Below, one piece after another: positions 17,976-26,150 of a stretch of 64,000 nt of DNA (position 1 is its first letter; each line of letters opens with the position of its first letter). A program made the position numbers and the translations under genes. Location: NCBI RefSeq assembly GCF_013375035.1, contig NZ_CP056032.1, positions 4,648,001 through 4,712,000 on the forward strand, read 5' to 3'. Source of the stretch: Spirosoma sp. KUDC1026 (GTDB lineage Bacteria; Bacteroidota; Bacteroidia; Cytophagales; Spirosomataceae). The notes below the pieces were generated by a model, which saw only the letters and a list, made by a program, of their open reading frames with translations, had not been told where the DNA came from and searched no databases.

Positions 17976-18413
17976 ATGACACACCTCGACGACCCACAGC
18001 TAGCGACTGACTTACGAACGGTAGTTTCCCGGCTTATGAAAAAACTGCGCAGTCACTCATCGGGCCGCAGTCCGCTATCGATGACCGAACGTAGTGTTAT
18101 CAAATTACTGCACGAAGAGCCGAACCTGCTGCCGGGCGAACTGGCCAAACGGGAGAAGGTTACTTCTCAATCGATGTCGCAGATTTTGCAGCATCTGGAC
18201 ACGCTGGGCTACATCGTCCGGCAACCCCAGGAATCGGACCGGCGCAAGGTAAGCATTTCACTGTCGGAGGCCGGTCAGCAGTTTCTGGATACGACCCGGC
18301 ACGAACGCGACGAATGGTTAAGCGACGCCATTCACCAAACCTGTTCTCCAGACGAACAGTTGTTATTACGCAAGGCGCTGGGACCGCTTAACCGGCTGCT
18401 GGCTATTGATTAG
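17976..18413 (+). CDS. MarR family transcriptional regulator
   Basis: A 145-residue winged-helix regulator of the MarR type. The recognition region LPGELAKREKVTSQSMSQIL and the wing QESDRRKVSISLSEAGQQFL (around residues 50-100) are characteristic, with dimerisation helices at both ends. MarR proteins normally repress nearby transport or detoxification genes until a phenolic or other small ligand binds. The MFS exporter starts 166 bases downstream on the same strand, and a decarboxylase-like amidohydrolase gene follows, so a role in aromatic-acid response is plausible but inferred. Confidence 0.93.
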   Translation: MTHLDDPQLATDLRTVVSRLMKKLRSHSSGRSPLSMTERSVIKLLHEEPNLLPGELAKREKVTSQSMSQILQHLDTLGYIVRQPQESDRRKVSISLSEAGQQFLDTTRHERDEWLSDAIHQTCSPDEQLLLRKALGPLNRLLAID

Positions 18414-18579
18414 AAGAAAGAGAAAAGACGTGAGACGCAATAGAAAAGACACAAGAATAAAGACAGAGTTATGATCCGTAATTACAGCATACGTCTTACA
18501 TCTTTCGTCTATTCTCTTACATCGATCCCCTTTCTTCTCAACTGCATAGAATACAACCACTTTATCGAACAAATACAAC

Positions 18580-19845
18580 TTGAACAGTCAAACTTTTCGG
18601 GCTTTCGGTAGCCGCAATTACCGACTCTATTTTACCGGGCAATCCATCTCACTGCTGGGGACCTGGATGCAGAAGACCGCCGTTAGCTGGGTCATCTATT
18701 CGACTACCAATTCCAAGCTGATGCTGGGCGTCAGTGTTTTTGCTACCCTGTTCCCTTCAGCTTTGCTTACGTCTATTGGCGGTGTCGTATCCGACCGGTA
18801 CGATCGGTATCGGGTGCTGCTGCTTACGCAGGTCTTGTCGATGATTCAGGCCATTCTGCTCACGGCCGTTGTGTATTTTCGGGCGGATGCCGTCTGGACA
18901 ATCATCGGTTTGAGTGTGCTGTTAGGGCTTATTAACGGCTTCGACGTACCAGCCCGTCAATCGCTGGTGTACGAACTGGTCGACAACAAAGACGACCTGC
19001 CGAACGCTGTAGCCCTGAATTCGTCGATGGTAAATCTGTCGAAACTGATTGGTCCCGCGCTGGCCGGGCTGGTCATCGAAAGCTGGGGTGAAGTCGCCTG
19101 CTTCGGGCTTAACGCCATCAGTTTCATCGCCGTCCTCAGTACGTTGCTGATGATTAAACTCCCGACCTTTACGCCCCGCCCCCACCCGAAAAATATTCTG
19201 GGTGAACTGATCGAAGGCTTTGCCTACGCGAAGAATACCGAATCGATTCGGTTTATTCTCAGCCGCCTGGCCCTGACGAGTCTGCTGGTGCTGCCGTTCA
19301 CGACGCTGATGCCCGTTTATGCCAAAGACATTTTCCACGGTACGGCCTCGACCTTTGGGCTAATCGACAGCGCGATTGGCTTGGGTGCCTTTATTGGGGC
19401 TCTTTACCTGGCCTCACTGAAACCAACGACCAATCTTAATAACGTACTGGCGATCAATACGTTTGTTTTTGGTGCCGGACTGATTCTCTTTTCGCACGCA
19501 CCCTGGTATCCGCTGGCGCTGGTGCTTATTGCCGTAGGAGCCTTTGGGATGATGTCGCAGGTAACCATTACGAACACGTTATTGCAAACCCAGTCGGCCC
19601 CCGTCATGCGGGGTCGGGTGATCAGCCTGTTTGTGATGGCCAACGCCGGTATGCAGCCCCTGGGCAGTCTGCTGGTCGGCACCCTTTCCGAACACATCGG
19701 TGTTCAGAACACCGTCCTGATTCAGGGCCTGCTGGCGCTGGGCATCGGCGCTTTTCATGTTCGTCATTTACGCCTGGCCCGACGCCCCAAACCGGTCGTT
19801 CAGCCAGCCCCTGCCGCCGTGCAGGAAGCTACGCTGACGGTCTGA
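18580..19845 (+). CDS. MFS transporter (DHA3/EntS-like exporter)
   Basis: A 421-residue, 12-segment major facilitator protein in the drug and siderophore exporter group. The N-terminus FRAFGSRNYRLYFTGQSISL and the loop SDRYDRYRVLL between segments 2 and 3 are typical. The start is a TTG: the frame is closed upstream by a TAG at 18547 and contains no ATG before the first membrane segment. The gene follows the MarR regulator and probably is its target. The C-terminal tail is Pro/Ala-rich. Substrate unknown; an aromatic or antimicrobial compound is the usual choice. Confidence 0.9.
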   Translation: MNSQTFRAFGSRNYRLYFTGQSISLLGTWMQKTAVSWVIYSTTNSKLMLGVSVFATLFPSALLTSIGGVVSDRYDRYRVLLLTQVLSMIQAILLTAVVYFRADAVWTIIGLSVLLGLINGFDVPARQSLVYELVDNKDDLPNAVALNSSMVNLSKLIGPALAGLVIESWGEVACFGLNAISFIAVLSTLLMIKLPTFTPRPHPKNILGELIEGFAYAKNTESIRFILSRLALTSLLVLPFTTLMPVYAKDIFHGTASTFGLIDSAIGLGAFIGALYLASLKPTTNLNNVLAINTFVFGAGLILFSHAPWYPLALVLIAVGAFGMMSQVTITNTLLQTQSAPVMRGRVISLFVMANAGMQPLGSLLVGTLSEHIGVQNTVLIQGLLALGIGAFHVRHLRLARRPKPVVQPAPAAVQEATLTV

Positions 19846-20576
19846 CCGCCCCAAAAGGCTCGTCGTTTTAAACAAGTCAGTAACCTGCTGGTTGACGAAT
19901 AGCAGCCGGCATGGCTGACGGTTGGCCACAAGAGATACACATGACTAAGCTGATTGCCCTTGAAGAGCATTTTTTGACGAGTGAGATCCGTGCCGCCTGG
20001 GAAGCCTCCCCGATCGGGCAGGAAGGCACCGACCGCCTGGACCAGGGAATAATCGACGAACGTCTGAACGATCTGGGGCAGCAGCGGCTTGCCCTGATGG
20101 ACGAAAGTGGCGTGGACGTACAGGTGCTTTCGGTGACCACCCCCGCCCTAAATAACCTCGAGCCCGAGCAGAGCGTCATCCTGGCCCGGCAGACCAATGA
20201 TTTTATAGCCGCTACCATCGCCCGACACCCCACCCGTTTTCAGGGCTTTGCCACCCTGCCGACGGCTTCACCAGCGCACGCAGCCCCCGAACTGGCGCGC
20301 AGCGTTACGGAGCTGGGTCTGTCGGGAGCCATGCTGTGCGGACGTACCCGCGAGAAAAATATGGACCACCCGGATTTCTGGCCGCTGTACGAAACGGCGG
20401 CTGCGCTGGGCGTACCGTTGTACATTCACCCCCAAATTCCACAGCAGGGCGTTCGGGATGTGTACTATTCGGGATTCGGTGATCCGGTGGTGGATACTGC
20501 TTTTGCCACGTTCTATAGTGCGCCCCGTTTTTAAGACCACTAATTAAATTGGATAACGGGCTAAATTTAGTCCCGT

Positions 20577-20864
20577 ATGAAAGGCAAGAGCAAACGTAAA
20601 TTTACCTCTGAATTCAAACTCAAGGTAGTACTTGAAGTCCTTAAAGAAAAGGATACATTGGCTGTCATCAGCAAACGCCACGAGCTTCATCCGAATCAGA
20701 TCAGTGACTGGAAGCGGCAATTCCTACAGGGGGCCGCTTCCGTTTTCGAGGCAGGTTGCAAACCCACATCGACCAACGCAGAACCCGAAACCGCCTTGCT
20801 CTATGAGCAGATTGGACGATTACAAATGGAACTGACTTTTTTCAAAAAAAAGTTGACGCCATGA
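20577..20864 (+). CDS. IS3-family transposase OrfA (helix-turn-helix)
   Basis: A 95-residue DNA-binding subunit of an IS3 transposase. FTSEFKLKVVLEVLKEKD and HPNQISDWKRQFL form the helix-turn-helix that recognises the element's ends, and a leucine-zipper-like C-terminus (ALLYEQIGRLQMELTFF) would mediate dimerisation. It overlaps orfB by four bases (ATGA). A slippery A-run near its end allows production of the OrfAB fusion that is the active transposase in this family. Confidence 0.93.
   Translation: MKGKSKRKFTSEFKLKVVLEVLKEKDTLAVISKRHELHPNQISDWKRQFLQGAASVFEAGCKPTSTNAEPETALLYEQIGRLQMELTFFKKKLTP
20846..20852 (+). other. Slippery heptamer for -1 frameshift
   Basis: A AAA AAG, in the orfA reading frame, is the classic -1 slip sequence of IS3 elements. 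After slipping, translation enters the orfB frame at GTT GAC GCC ATG without a stop, so an OrfAB fusion is possible. Confidence 0.75.
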
Positions 20865-21709
20865 GTCTTTCGCAGCGACGATCACTGCTTGATGCAGCTT
20901 TATCAACTAGCATTCGCCAACAATGCCAGTGGGTAGGATTGCCCCGCTCAACCTATTACTACCAACCGGTAGTAGCCACATCAGACGATTTACTACTGAT
21001 GCGTTTGCTGGATGAGCAGTACCTGCTAACTCCGCAGTACGGGTACCGCAAGATGCAGGTAGCCCTGGCAAAGGCAGGCTATTGTGTCAATCACAAACGC
21101 GTTCGGCGTCTCATGCAAATACTTGGCATAGAAGCCATTTATCCTAAAATAAACACCTCGAAACCGGCCATAGGCCACCGAATTTATCCCTATTTGCTGC
21201 GGGGGTTGGTCATTGTGCGGGTCCACCAAGTTTGGGCTACTGACATTACCTATGTACCCATGGCGACCGGATATATGTACCTGATGGCCATCATCGATCT
21301 GTATAGTCGATACGTATTAAGTTGGTCCGTTTCCAACACCATGGAGGCTGATTGGTGTTGTGGCGTGTTACGAAAGGCCTTAGGGAGCTATCCTCAACCC
21401 GAGATTTTTAACACCGATCAAGGCAGTCAATTTACCTCGGATGATTTTACAAGTGTCCTGCTCGATCAGAACATTCGCATCTCAATGGACGGCAAAGGGC
21501 GGGCATTGGACAACATATTCGTAGAGCGGCTTTGGCGAAGCGTAAAATATGAGGATATTTATCTGAAAGCCTACCAGGATGGCTGGCAGTTAGAGGCAGG
21601 CTTACAAGCTTATTTCGAGTTTTATAACTGTCGGCGCTTTCACCAGTCGCTGAATTATCGAACGCCTGAAGAGGTATTAAAGGGAATAAAAAGCAGTCAA
21701 ACCAAGTAG
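20861..21709 (+). CDS. IS3-family transposase OrfB (DDE integrase core)
   Basis: A 282-residue retroviral-integrase-fold catalytic domain. The DDE triad is visible as VWATDITYVP, FNTDQGSQFTSDDF and FVERLWRSVKYED. An N-terminal HTH_21-like segment (YGYRKMQVALAKAGY) precedes the core. The ATG overlaps the orfA stop (ATGA), so it can also be made alone by coupled initiation. The frame is complete and ends 58 bases before the right terminus of the element. Confidence 0.95.
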   Translation: MSLSQRRSLLDAALSTSIRQQCQWVGLPRSTYYYQPVVATSDDLLLMRLLDEQYLLTPQYGYRKMQVALAKAGYCVNHKRVRRLMQILGIEAIYPKINTSKPAIGHRIYPYLLRGLVIVRVHQVWATDITYVPMATGYMYLMAIIDLYSRYVLSWSVSNTMEADWCCGVLRKALGSYPQPEIFNTDQGSQFTSDDFTSVLLDQNIRISMDGKGRALDNIFVERLWRSVKYEDIYLKAYQDGWQLEAGLQAYFEFYNCRRFHQSLNYRTPEEVLKGIKSSQTK

Positions 21710-22229
21710 GAAATCAGATCAACTAACAATTTCGTTATTCAGTAAAGTGGTCCAGTTCTAAGGGCGCAGTGTATTCGGACTGGGCTGGCATTACGAAGCC
21801 GGTATTCAGTTCGTCCGATTAATACTGGCGGGAGTTTTCGATAAATACCCTACCCTGCAGATCATACTCGGCCACTGGGGCGAAGTCGTTCTTTTTTACC
21901 TCGAACGGATGAATGCGCTCGGCCAGCTTGCCAAGTTGCAGCGCCCCATCGCCGATTATTTCCGGCAGAACCTGTACGTAACCCCAAGCGGCATGTGGAG
22001 TCAGGCGTATTTACAGCGTTCGCTGGAGATTCTGGGTCCCGAACGAATTCTTTTCTCGGTCGATTACCCCTATCAATACAAACCGGGCGCACCGGGGCGG
22101 CAGTTTATCGAGCAATCTACGCTTTCGGCCGGGCAGAAAGAGTTGTTTGCGCACGGCAACTGGGAGCGTCTCATGCAGACTGTCAATAGGTAGCGGTTGC
22201 GGTACCGCAGGCGGCCAATCGGGCATTGT

Positions 22230-23372
22230 CTACCGATACCACTGCCCAATACTCTCCTCCGCGTAGCCCGCGCTGGAGGTCATACCCTTGCCCCCGATGC
22301 CGGTGGTGACGCGGATATTCTCTGTTATGATATGCTCGAAGATTTCGGCTTTAGTCTGGCTGTAGAACCCCGCCCAGGCCTGCTGCACCACCAGCGGAAA
22401 CTGCACAATACGCTGCGCTTCCGTCAGCATCAGGTTGTTAATATAATCCTGCGTATGGAAGCCCAGGTCTTCCTGCTCCGTAGCAGCCGCGTACTCGTGC
22501 GAATCGCCGACGATGATGGAGCCGTCAATAGCCTGTTTGAAAAGAATGTGGATACCCCACTTTTTCAGTTCGGCCAGCGGCTCGGGCGTAGCCAGACTGG
22601 CAAACGACGGGCATTCTTCGAAAGCTTCGTAGCGACGAATCGTCAGGCCGGTCAGAATATTACCGGGCAAATCCAGACCAGTCACCGGCGCTACTTTCAG
22701 CATTTGTAGTTTACTAACCACCAGGTCGGCCTGGGCCAACACCTCTGGAAACAACAGTCGGACTTCGTGACCGCTGCAAACCAGTAGCCGGTCGGCGGCA
22801 AATTGCTGGGCATTGCTGAGGGTTACCCGTACGCCCTGCGTACCGATTTCGTCCACGCCAATCACCGTCGAGACGGATCGGTAATCGACACCCAGCTTCT
22901 GCTGGCAATAAGCAATCAGCCGGTGGATCATCATATCAGGTTCTACGCTCACTTCCTGCGGAAAGAAGATAGCGCCCCGCACGTAGTCGGGTTGCAGGCT
23001 TGGGTATTTGGCCAGACACTGCGCCTTGGACAGCAGCTTACTGGCATAGCCAACCGTGGCGTAACGGTCGTGCAGTTCATTGGCCAGCGTCCATTCGGCC
23101 TCGTCAGATGCAACGTAAACGGTGCCGTTCTGTCGGATGGTCAGATCGGTTTCCTGCTGAATGTCGCCGTAAATTTCCAGACTCCGGCGGCCGTGCTCGA
23201 ACCAGCGGCCCGCCAGCCCCGACGGCACCACCTGGCCAAAATTCCGAACGGTAGCACCTACTGGATAGCGGTCTTTTTCCAGCAGCAGCACCCGCAGACC
23301 CGCTTTGGCCGCGTGATAGGCGTGAAACGTACCGAGAACACCGGCACCAACAACAATTAAATCGTAAGCCAT
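22230..23372 (-). CDS. FAD-dependent amine/aminophosphonate oxidase (TIGR03364 type)
   Basis: A 380-residue flavoprotein of the DAO (glycine/amino acid oxidase) fold. The N-terminal dinucleotide motif is DLIVVGAGVLGTFHAYHAAK, then RNFGQVVPSG, and the C-terminus carries TTGIGGKGMTSSAGYAEE that closes over FAD. It matches the family known to lie beside phosphonatase-like hydrolases and thought to oxidise an N-substituted or hydroxylated 2-aminoethylphosphonate to an aldehyde. Here the phosphonatase-like gene is 92 bases upstream on the same strand, which supports that role. It acts in the cytoplasm. The exact substrate is not readable, and a general amine oxidase is the alternative. Confidence 0.87.
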   Translation of the reverse strand: MAYDLIVVGAGVLGTFHAYHAAKAGLRVLLLEKDRYPVGATVRNFGQVVPSGLAGRWFEHGRRSLEIYGDIQQETDLTIRQNGTVYVASDEAEWTLANELHDRYATVGYASKLLSKAQCLAKYPSLQPDYVRGAIFFPQEVSVEPDMMIHRLIAYCQQKLGVDYRSVSTVIGVDEIGTQGVRVTLSNAQQFAADRLLVCSGHEVRLLFPEVLAQADLVVSKLQMLKVAPVTGLDLPGNILTGLTIRRYEAFEECPSFASLATPEPLAELKKWGIHILFKQAIDGSIIVGDSHEYAAATEQEDLGFHTQDYINNLMLTEAQRIVQFPLVVQQAWAGFYSQTKAEIFEHIITENIRVTTGIGGKGMTSSAGYAEESIGQWYR

Positions 23373-23427
23373 ATGTCAGCAGGCAGGCAGAGTCAGGTTA
23401 AACGTTGATAACGTCGACTGTTGATCA

Positions 23428-23441
23428 TTCTGACGTCAGAA
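23428..23441. promoter_or_regulatory. 14-bp perfect palindrome upstream of the FAD oxidase
   Basis: TTCTGACGTCAGAA lies between the phosphonatase-like gene and the FAD oxidase, 56 bases before the oxidase start. Its symmetry suits a dimeric regulator site, but no regulator is tied to it. Confidence 0.35.
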
Positions 23442-23464
23442 CGCTACCGAACGCTATTTACCTT

Positions 23465-24202
23465 TTAGGGAAGAATCAGTTCGCTGCGGGATGCCAGCAG
23501 CACGGGCAGTTCGGCCAGCGAACCCAGCAGATAATCGTGCGGATACGTATCGAGCTGATCGACGTGGTGCGTACCGTTCGTAACGCCCAGATTCAGGGCT
23601 ACACCAGCGGCCCGGCCCGACAGCAGATCAGAAGGCGTATCGCCGATGTTTACCACCGTTTTGGGATTAACTACGTCCAGCAGGGTCATAGCCCGCTCAA
23701 TCATCAGCGGATAGGGTCGCCCCCGCTCTACTTCATCACTGGCAATTGACGCCTGAATCAGACTACCTGGTCCGCCAATCCGCCGACCGTCCAGTCCATC
23801 CAGCCAACCCAGTTTTTCCAGAATAATGTCGGTAACAACGCGGTAGAAGCCCGTGGTCAGCGCAATCGAAATACCTTGTTCTTTCAGGTAGGTAAACGTT
23901 TCCAGACATCCCTCGGTTGGCGTAGCGCCGTTGGTCCGGTAGTGATTTTCCAGCACGTCTTTGAAAATGGCATACGACTCATCCACGCGCGGGGTCAGTT
24001 CAGGGCTGGTTTCGCCCAGCTGCTCTTTCCAGAGCGTTTCGAAGACGTAGCGTTTAGCCAGCCCCTGCATGGCCAGAATTCGTTCGTCGGAAACCGGCAG
24101 CCCCGTTTGGGCAGCCGCCTGCGCAAAACACCGTTCGACTTCATGCTGGTCGGTAACGGTCGTACCGGCCATGTCAAAAACCACTAGTTTAATCGGCTGC
24201 AT
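23465..24202 (-). CDS. Phosphonatase-like HAD hydrolase (PhnX-like, TIGR03351 type)
   Basis: A 245-residue HAD-superfamily hydrolase closest to phosphonoacetaldehyde hydrolase. It has the special features of that group: nucleophile motif D10-M-A-G-T-T instead of DxDxT, a cap-domain lysine (K50 in MQGLAKRY) at the place of the Schiff-base lysine, Arg in place of the usual Lys (ERGRPYP), and the acidic motif NIGDTPSDLL. It should cleave the C-P bond of a 2-oxoalkylphosphonate, giving phosphate. The adjacent FAD oxidase would make that aldehyde, replacing the PhnW transaminase, which is absent. I chose the ATG at 24202; the longer frame adds 12 residues that are unlike the family. Confidence 0.88.
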   Translation of the reverse strand: MQPIKLVVFDMAGTTVTDQHEVERCFAQAAAQTGLPVSDERILAMQGLAKRYVFETLWKEQLGETSPELTPRVDESYAIFKDVLENHYRTNGATPTEGCLETFTYLKEQGISIALTTGFYRVVTDIILEKLGWLDGLDGRRIGGPGSLIQASIASDEVERGRPYPLMIERAMTLLDVVNPKTVVNIGDTPSDLLSGRAAGVALNLGVTNGTHHVDQLDTYPHDYLLGSLAELPVLLASRSELILP

Positions 24203-24310
24203 AGGTCCAGAAATCAAGCGAAAAGTCCCGCAAAACAACAGAAAGTTTCAATAGCCTTGTCGACCCCTATATTAAGAAATAAAAAAGAATCGCCGGTCGG
24301 CTTCCTGTGT

Positions 24311-26092
24311 CTAGTCATCCGACGCCCGGAACGACAGGGTAAATAGTGTGCCGGGCCCAGCCTCAGAACTGGCCTCAACGGACGAAGCAACCGGCGTAAC
24401 GGCCCAGGCCGCGCTAAACTGGCAGGTTCCTTTCAGCTGAGTTACCAGCGACCGAATCAGCAGCATACCGAACGATTTTGGAGAACGGCCCGGCTGCCCT
24501 TCCACTACGACTACCGGCAGCGACTCGTCCAGGCCGGGACCATTGTCCATCAGCTGAAGTTCGATCTGATCCTGCTTTTGGTGGCAGTCGATCCGAAGCA
24601 TAGGCTGCTCCTGTCCTGGAAAAGCGTATTTGCAGGCGTTGGTGATCAATTCGTTCAGAATAAGTCCCAGGGGCGTAGCTTTGTCAGCCGACAGAAAATT
24701 GGTGTCTATGTTCAGTTCTACCCGCACGTGACCACAGTCGAAGGTTTTCAGAACGCCATCGGTCAAGTCCTGGATAAACTCTTTTAAGTCAACCGCAACC
24801 AGTTTGTCACCTTCGTACAGGCGACGGTGCACCACGGCCATCGAATCGATTCGCAGTCGGCTTTCTTCCACGGCCTTTCGGGCTACCTCATTGGTCAGTC
24901 GGCGGGCCTGCATCGACAGCAGACTCGATACTACCTGCAGGTTATTCTTGACCCGGTGGTTCTGCTCCCTGACCAGTTCGGCATTGTGCAGACTGGTTCG
25001 TTTGTTAATCCGGTACAGGCGGAACAGAACAATACTGGCCCCGATAGCCAGCAGCAGCAGCAGCGAGATCAATACGGTCGACAGGCGCTCGGCCTTGAAT
25101 CGTTCCAGTTCGATTTGCTGGGCGGCCAGCTGGGCTTCCTTTTTCTGGGTTTCGTACACAACGTTCATGCGTGCCACGGTACCGTCGTAATCAGACGTCA
25201 GTTGTCTGCGCTCCAGCCGGTTGTAGTTTTCCAGGTGTGTAAAAGCCTTTTCCCACTGGCCTGTTGCCCGGTAGTAATTCATGTACTGCTGTTCGAATCC
25301 CATGCGGATATCGATCTCGTCCACGTTGTTGGCGGCATAGACTTTTTCGGCCTGCCTGAGCGTTTGGTACGCCAATGGAGCCTGGCCAAACCGCAGGTAG
25401 CCTTCGGCCAGATGCAGCAGTGTATTAGCGATCATCCGGTCTTTATGCGCCAGTTTAAACTGCTGCAGCGACTGGTTCAGGTACGTAATGGCCTGTGGAC
25501 TGCCAAGGCGGGTGAAGTAGGTACCCAGTTTCAGGCTGGTTTCGGCAATGCCCAGCGTATCGTTCAGTTGTCGGTACAGCCGTTCCTCCTGTCGGTAGAA
25601 AAACAGGATGCTGTCGGCCACCGCGTTTTTTGCCCCGTCCCACCGGAAGCTGTACATCTGCGCCATGCCTCCGTAGGTCCGCGCCAATGTCTTTGGCTTA
25701 CCAACCCGGTTAGCAGTGATCAGGGCCTGCCGGGCGTATTCAGTTGCTTTCCGGAGGTGGCCCATCCGGCCTTCGTTTTCGCTCAGCCGGATGTACAGTC
25801 GGCTGAGTTCGTTCGAGTCTCCCCGCGGTTCAAGAAGCTGCAGCGATTTCAGGAAATACCCCTGTGAGGCCCGGTAGTCGCCCGCGAACGCATAGGTTTT
25901 TCCGTAGAGATAACAGGCTTCGGCCAGTTGGAGGGTATCGTTGTTTTTGCGGGCAGTACGCTCCACCTCCTGCGCGTATTCCAGACGGCCGGGCTGTAAC
26001 TTCAGGCGGTCCAGTGATTGTGCCTGTCCCCCGGCAATCATAATAACCCAGCAGAACAGTAGATAGCAGCCGGGGACGAATCGAATGGTCAT
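24311..26092 (-). CDS. TPR-containing sensor histidine kinase (HisKA_2 type)
   Basis: A 593-residue membrane histidine kinase. After a signal segment (to about residue 25) there is a region of TPR-like helices (about 40-330), one membrane segment at 339-358, and a cytoplasmic kinase core. The phospho-acceptor is H379 in EQNHRVKNNLQVVSSLLSMQ, typical of the HisKA_2/HWE-related group common in Bacteroidota. The ATP-binding parts are LILNELITNACKYAF, DNGPGLDES and FGMLLIRSLV. No response regulator is adjacent, so it is an orphan; the single-domain regulator at 37.7 kb is a possible but unproven partner. The signal sensed is unknown. Confidence 0.93.
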   Translation of the reverse strand: MTIRFVPGCYLLFCWVIMIAGGQAQSLDRLKLQPGRLEYAQEVERTARKNNDTLQLAEACYLYGKTYAFAGDYRASQGYFLKSLQLLEPRGDSNELSRLYIRLSENEGRMGHLRKATEYARQALITANRVGKPKTLARTYGGMAQMYSFRWDGAKNAVADSILFFYRQEERLYRQLNDTLGIAETSLKLGTYFTRLGSPQAITYLNQSLQQFKLAHKDRMIANTLLHLAEGYLRFGQAPLAYQTLRQAEKVYAANNVDEIDIRMGFEQQYMNYYRATGQWEKAFTHLENYNRLERRQLTSDYDGTVARMNVVYETQKKEAQLAAQQIELERFKAERLSTVLISLLLLLAIGASIVLFRLYRINKRTSLHNAELVREQNHRVKNNLQVVSSLLSMQARRLTNEVARKAVEESRLRIDSMAVVHRRLYEGDKLVAVDLKEFIQDLTDGVLKTFDCGHVRVELNIDTNFLSADKATPLGLILNELITNACKYAFPGQEQPMLRIDCHQKQDQIELQLMDNGPGLDESLPVVVVEGQPGRSPKSFGMLLIRSLVTQLKGTCQFSAAWAVTPVASSVEASSEAGPGTLFTLSFRASDD

Positions 26093-26129
26093 GGTGCGAA
26101 AATCAGGCAGTAGCAGCGGTCTCTCTCAC

Positions 26130-26137
26130 CAAATGTA
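26130..26137 (-). promoter_or_regulatory. Candidate promoter of the histidine kinase gene
   Basis: TACATTTG on the minus strand matches the -7 consensus TAnnTTTG and lies 37 bases before the kinase ATG. A clear -33 element is not seen. Confidence 0.4.
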
Positions 26138-26150
26138 CAAAAAAGCAGAT

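Larger units (their letters stand above)
20520..21767 (+). mobile_element. IS3-family insertion sequence, complete, 1,248 bp
   Basis: The ends begin GCGCCC on both sides as inverted repeats, and both share GACCACT and ATAACG a little further in. The element is flanked by direct AGT copies (20517-20519 and 21768-21770), a 3-bp duplication normal for the family. Inside are orfA and orfB in -1 relation with a slippery A-run. All parts look intact, so the element is probably mobile or recently so. Confidence 0.92.
19941..22193 (+). pseudogene. Amidohydrolase/decarboxylase gene interrupted by an IS3 element
   Basis: The two halves 19941-20519 and 21771-22193 together encode a 333-residue amidohydrolase-2 protein of the gamma-resorcylate/ACMS decarboxylase type. 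Visible family features are IALEEHF at the N-terminus, YIHPQIP, ILGHWGE and ILFSVDYPY, which carry the metal and catalytic residues. Removing the insertion plus one copy of the AGT duplication restores the frame exactly across FYS-VFGLGWHYEAG. As it stands the first half stops inside the element at 20534 and lacks the catalytic C-terminus, so function is lost. It sits after MarR and MFS genes and may have belonged to an aromatic-acid response unit. A 12-base palindrome (TGCGGTACCGCA, 22198) separates it from the convergent FAD oxidase. Confidence 0.9.

Noticed and set aside
24827-25867. 346-residue plus-strand frame opposite the histidine kinase gene
   Set aside because: It overlaps fully with a kinase whose domains and motifs are all recognisable; the antisense product has no family features.
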